Part shown: piece by piece, positions 42,901 through 43,748 of the stretch
Layout of the letters: every line of letters begins with the position of its first letter
Numbering within the stretch: position 1 is the first letter of the stretch
Source: an uncultured bacterium
Lineage (GTDB): Bacteria; Verrucomicrobiota; Kiritimatiellia; RFP12; UBA1067
Assembly: GCA_900547945.1 (NCBI GenBank)
Contig: URIT01000009.1
Coordinates: 1-43,748, forward strand
DNA: 43,748 nt
Direction: 5' to 3'
Position numbers and translations under genes: made by a program
Notes under the pieces: generated by a model
The model's database searches: none
What the model was told of the DNA's origin: nothing
Seen by the model: only the letters and a program-made list of their open reading frames with translations

Positions 42901-42908
42901 AGCTCTGA
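39903..42908 (+). CDS. Secreted pectate-lyase-superfamily beta-helix protein, 1001 aa
   Basis: The start is GTG 39903, with AAAGGA 8 bases upstream, giving a signal peptide ending in CLVASAAVAE. Residues 22-195 are two beta-sandwich modules (IPT-like). Residues 203-246 carry the pectate lyase superfamily opening (FNVEDYGAEPNDLESDSDAFDAAL...GGGTAYVPCGRYML), followed by a long right-handed beta-helix to about 710 (INGTG-, DNDIEDAGVAIQLYGGVTDCVVARNRCRRAGG-type turns). The rest is a C-terminal set of beta-sandwich domains ending in FPDGCAAGDWVQL. It probably binds or cleaves a polysaccharide; the catalytic residues were not identified. It shares the ADH operon only by position (14-base gap), and the combination with ADH may be accidental. 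Confidence 0.8.
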   Translation: MGGANILTVCCLVASAAVAESSPVVTWASYPVGGGEHVLLHGGDWGADPRVEVAGREAAATVLSDTGLVFPLPGNGEAIVEGRVRNGQGVSRPFTLNAPTVWWLQGDGGDASTPGGVLRVFGRSLAPSRAETPKTGVGVLLGGRALALEKTDVWSLTARVPADMPAGTYPVKVRNGLKGGADWYDAGTWTVAPPRAVWKADVFNVEDYGAEPNDLESDSDAFDAALAAAARNGGGTAYVPCGRYMLTRTLVIPPHVLLKGEDRALAQIFWPDTLQPPENLIEGSHSFGIHDLFISSGQYRNGIVAKNDMASANCMRAARGTLTHDISFRRLRLKFVSDQWRDENNLGNFLPRYSMRGDGIVVRNCLRGEIVDCVLYCDKDAQRTLFFNFTGDYIRMADCRVNGTGWAIFGGDRCIFENNDANNCTYSISSVCRRMFWSGNRQTDLFTNNREAVTHDGAQTAWCAKRRGEQGCASGVVRGTHVTLSFPKDLQWKTGTNEAAWVGCELQITDGRGAGQTREIVSMKGYGDLEIDRPFDLAPDATSLFVIVAERKHLLYVDNDIEDAGVAIQLYGGVTDCVVARNRCRRAGGFHGSGRDYHGVITCWYVQFLGNVVEEGNCHRGSIGTDFRGAGASLIGAFPPNVRWPFSQSYVYRGNEIRSNGSLFISVKNALVEKNTVRRSAVGVTSRRYQETMYLADNDVFDRVETPYLNLTGAHITPEYVDRRAEADLAALKAGTFRDRRSAVRRAFGFDVRPQPWNAAFRAVAGGRSHAPFSLPVTLGLSGTVADAVKTASVAIPASGGWTFGGEVALAPGPDGFTGVVPVVPPKEGPVGFFTWPVRVKVAGEGWSFETTVQVQPLTQNRFLRWEVAWAPAGKTPTAWRPLAHGEGMDGHEVVFVDRLRGAPEHAGDDFHLRTRVKVAKTTRFLFTRGDWTSDFRVDGRIVARPGVNTTTGIEVVLEPGEHVLTLIRPAKSTLRRTAAEGMFLRCTFPDGCAAGDWVQL

Positions 42909-42966
42909 AGCGGCTTTCCGGCTTTCCCCTTCACGTCGAGGCCCCGCGCATCGAAGTCCAGAATTT

Positions 42967-42975
42967 TGGTATAAT
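42967..42975 (+). promoter_or_regulatory. Extended -10 element (TGGTATAAT)
   Basis: TG-G-TATAAT with no clear -35. The first plausible start downstream is the ATG at 43044, giving a leader of about 60 bases. Confidence 0.45.
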
Positions 42976-43043
42976 CACAGACTGCGCGATGCGTTCGACG
43001 AGGCTTGGACGTTGCATGTGCGCATGGTTGAAGTGAGCCTGAA

Positions 43044-43274
43044 ATGAGGAAAGAAGAAGCAAGCGGTTTTTCATGTGTCCTGGTTGGAACCTATCGGACG
43101 GAGAACGCCGACTGGATCAGGCGGGAGAAACTGTATAACCTTCCGCTGGACGAGTCGGCGGATCCGTCCGTCTACCGCAGGTTCACCGCCGTCGTGCTGT
43201 ATGCGGGAGACGCCGCGCCGCTGACCCTTGGCAAAGGCCGATTGTGGCGTAGCCCGGTATCCCGGGCGTCGTAG
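43044..43274 (+). pseudogene. Truncated gene of unknown family, broken by a palindromic element
   Basis: The frame encodes 76 residues and starts in an ATGA overlap with an upstream frame remnant. The first 60 residues look like a real protein: SGFSCVLVGTYRTENADWIRREKLYNLPLDE followed by YRRFTAVVLYAGDAAP. At 43228, exactly where the inverted repeat begins, the sequence turns into Arg/Ser-rich translation of the palindrome and stops. I do not recognise the family. It appears to be the N-terminal stub of a longer gene interrupted by insertion. Confidence 0.4.
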
Positions 43275-43293
43275 TCCCATCGGTCTTTGCCAA
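43228..43293. repeat. 66-base hairpin element (REP/MITE-like)
   Basis: TTGGCAAAGGCCGAT (43228-43242) and ATCGGTCTTTGCCAA (43279-43293) are inverted copies with one mismatch. Inside lies a second stem, GCCCGG (43252-43257) / CCGGGC (43262-43267), with loop TATC. The nested-stem structure is typical of extragenic palindromic repeats or very short non-autonomous elements. It coincides with the truncation of the frame that starts at 43044. A genome-wide copy number is needed to confirm mobility. Confidence 0.6.
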
Positions 43294-43295
43294 AA

Positions 43296-43309
43296 CTGCG
43301 CATGCGCAG
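43296..43309. repeat. 14-base perfect palindrome
   Basis: CTGCGCATGCGCAG, perfectly self-complementary, lies 2 bases after the 66-base hairpin and may be part of the same element or a protein-binding site. Confidence 0.5.
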
Positions 43310-43385
43310 CATCTGCGTTCCACTGACGGACGCGACAGGCGTGTCCCTCCCGCTCCGTGCCCACATGAATCTCGGTCGGCACATT

Positions 43386-43407
43386 GGAAAGCCATTGCTT
43401 TCCTTTT
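43386..43407 (+). terminator. Weak hairpin with T run
   Basis: GGAAAGC (43386-43392) and GCTTTCC (43397-43403) form a 7-bp stem with a 4-base loop, followed by TTTT. It could be a weak terminator or part of the adjacent repeat element. Confidence 0.35.
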
Positions 43408-43452
43408 CCAGCCTGTTCCGCGTCGCCCCGTGCCGGGTTTTTGCTATTGCCT

Positions 43453-43748
43453 CTATAGAGGGCCTTCCCTATTTGATAAAGTTGACGGGGGGCGATCTAC
43501 GCGGGAAGTCCAGATCTGGGATGCCTCCACCCCGTCAAGCGCGGCGTCGACGGCCCGGAAGAGCGCCGCGCACGAGTTCCCGCACCCCTCCACGAGCCGC
43601 CGCGCCGCCGCAAGTTGAGATTCCACCGCGTAATAATCCCGCGCGTCTCGTGCGTCTCCCCGTCCCCTCTCCGCCCGCCCGGCCGGCACATCCCCGCCAC
43701 CCGCCCCGGATGCGTCTCCGCGTCCCGGCGGCGGCGCGGGCGGGCACG
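43453..43748 (-). CDS. Possible 3' end of a minus-strand gene (partial)
   Basis: An open frame runs from the right window edge to a stop at 43453. The first 30 residues are Pro/Gly/Arg-rich, then DYYAVESQLAAARRLVEGCGNSCAALFRAVDAALDGVEASQIW looks like a two-helix segment with GC-rich third positions. The last 20 residues lose this codon bias. It may be the end of a real gene or a chance frame in GC-rich DNA; no family is recognised. Confidence 0.25.
   Translation of the reverse strand, partial: CPPAPPPGRGDASGAGGGDVPAGRAERGRGDARDARDYYAVESQLAAARRLVEGCGNSCAALFRAVDAALDGVEASQIWTSRVDRPPSTLSNREGPL

Larger units (their letters stand above)
42909..43748. other. 840-base region of gene remnants and palindromes
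   Basis: No complete gene is seen here. It holds, in order: an extended -10 (42967-42975), the tail of a frame ending LRDAFDEAWTLHVRMVEVSLK at 43047, a truncated frame (43044-43274), a 66-base hairpin element (43228-43293), a 14-base perfect palindrome (43296-43309), a small hairpin with TTTT (43386-43407), and a low-confidence minus-strand frame at the right edge. Base composition is more mixed than in the neighbouring genes, as expected of decayed or imported DNA. Confidence 0.6.

Noticed and set aside
43071..43382. 103-codon minus-strand frame across the palindromic element
   Set aside because: It reads through the hairpin repeat and the antisense of the truncated gene; composition and lack of motifs indicate a chance frame.
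1..43748. CRISPR array
   Set aside because: No regularly spaced direct repeats were found on either strand.

Overview
The window is a GC-rich, tightly packed bacterial chromosome segment. Most genes lie on the + strand with gaps of 0-30 bases or ATGA overlaps. Gene content points to an anaerobic, glycan-degrading member of the PVC group, most likely Kiritimatiellota: an [FeFe] hydrogenase with a NuoE-like partner, an iron-containing alcohol dehydrogenase, many secreted glycoside hydrolases and beta-helix proteins, a Tad-type membrane protein, FHA and PEGA proteins, and a large secreted protein with a sugar-repeat style N-terminus. The taxon is an inference; there is no rRNA or other phylogenetic marker here.

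Layout. 1-7.6 kb: a von Willebrand factor A protein cut by the window edge, a small secreted protein, ribBA, a secreted LVIVD beta-propeller protein, a secreted SGNH hydrolase, riboflavin synthase (ribE) and a TPR-like protein. 7.6-9.6 kb: a lower-GC island holding an AbiEi/AbiEii type IV toxin-antitoxin pair with a clear autoregulatory-looking promoter/operator, abutting a tRNA-Arg(CCT) gene. 9.6-14 kb: a TadC-like protein, an FHA-domain membrane protein, a five-repeat PEGA protein and tlyA. 14-22.3 kb: folD, a 653-residue protein I cannot place, two Opp/Dpp-type ABC permeases with a GH31 glycosidase gene between them, and a secreted GH101/GH129-like protein. 22.3-24.1 kb: a two-gene hydrogenase operon. 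24.1-30.5 kb: an outer-membrane barrel (minus), a GH49-like secreted protein (plus), a minus-strand operon of zinc ribbon, half-size glycosyltransferase and NUC-type nuclease, and a Gfo/Idh/MocA-like protein lacking the usual lysine. 30.6-42.9 kb: nadB, a 1149-residue secreted protein, a frameshifted glycosidase gene, an iron-containing alcohol dehydrogenase and a 1001-residue pectate-lyase-like protein. The last 840 bases hold gene remnants and nested palindromes.

How it fits together. Secreted hydrolases and beta-helix proteins would cut complex glycans outside the cell or in the periplasm. The Opp-type permeases co-transcribed with GH31 could import the products. The alcohol dehydrogenase and [FeFe] hydrogenase fit fermentative disposal of electrons. 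Housekeeping genes (ribBA, ribE, folD, nadB, tlyA) are interspersed. Promoters repeatedly show an extended -10 of the form TG-N-TATAAT or TG-N-TATACT, in two cases only 6 bases before the start codon, which suggests leaderless transcripts.
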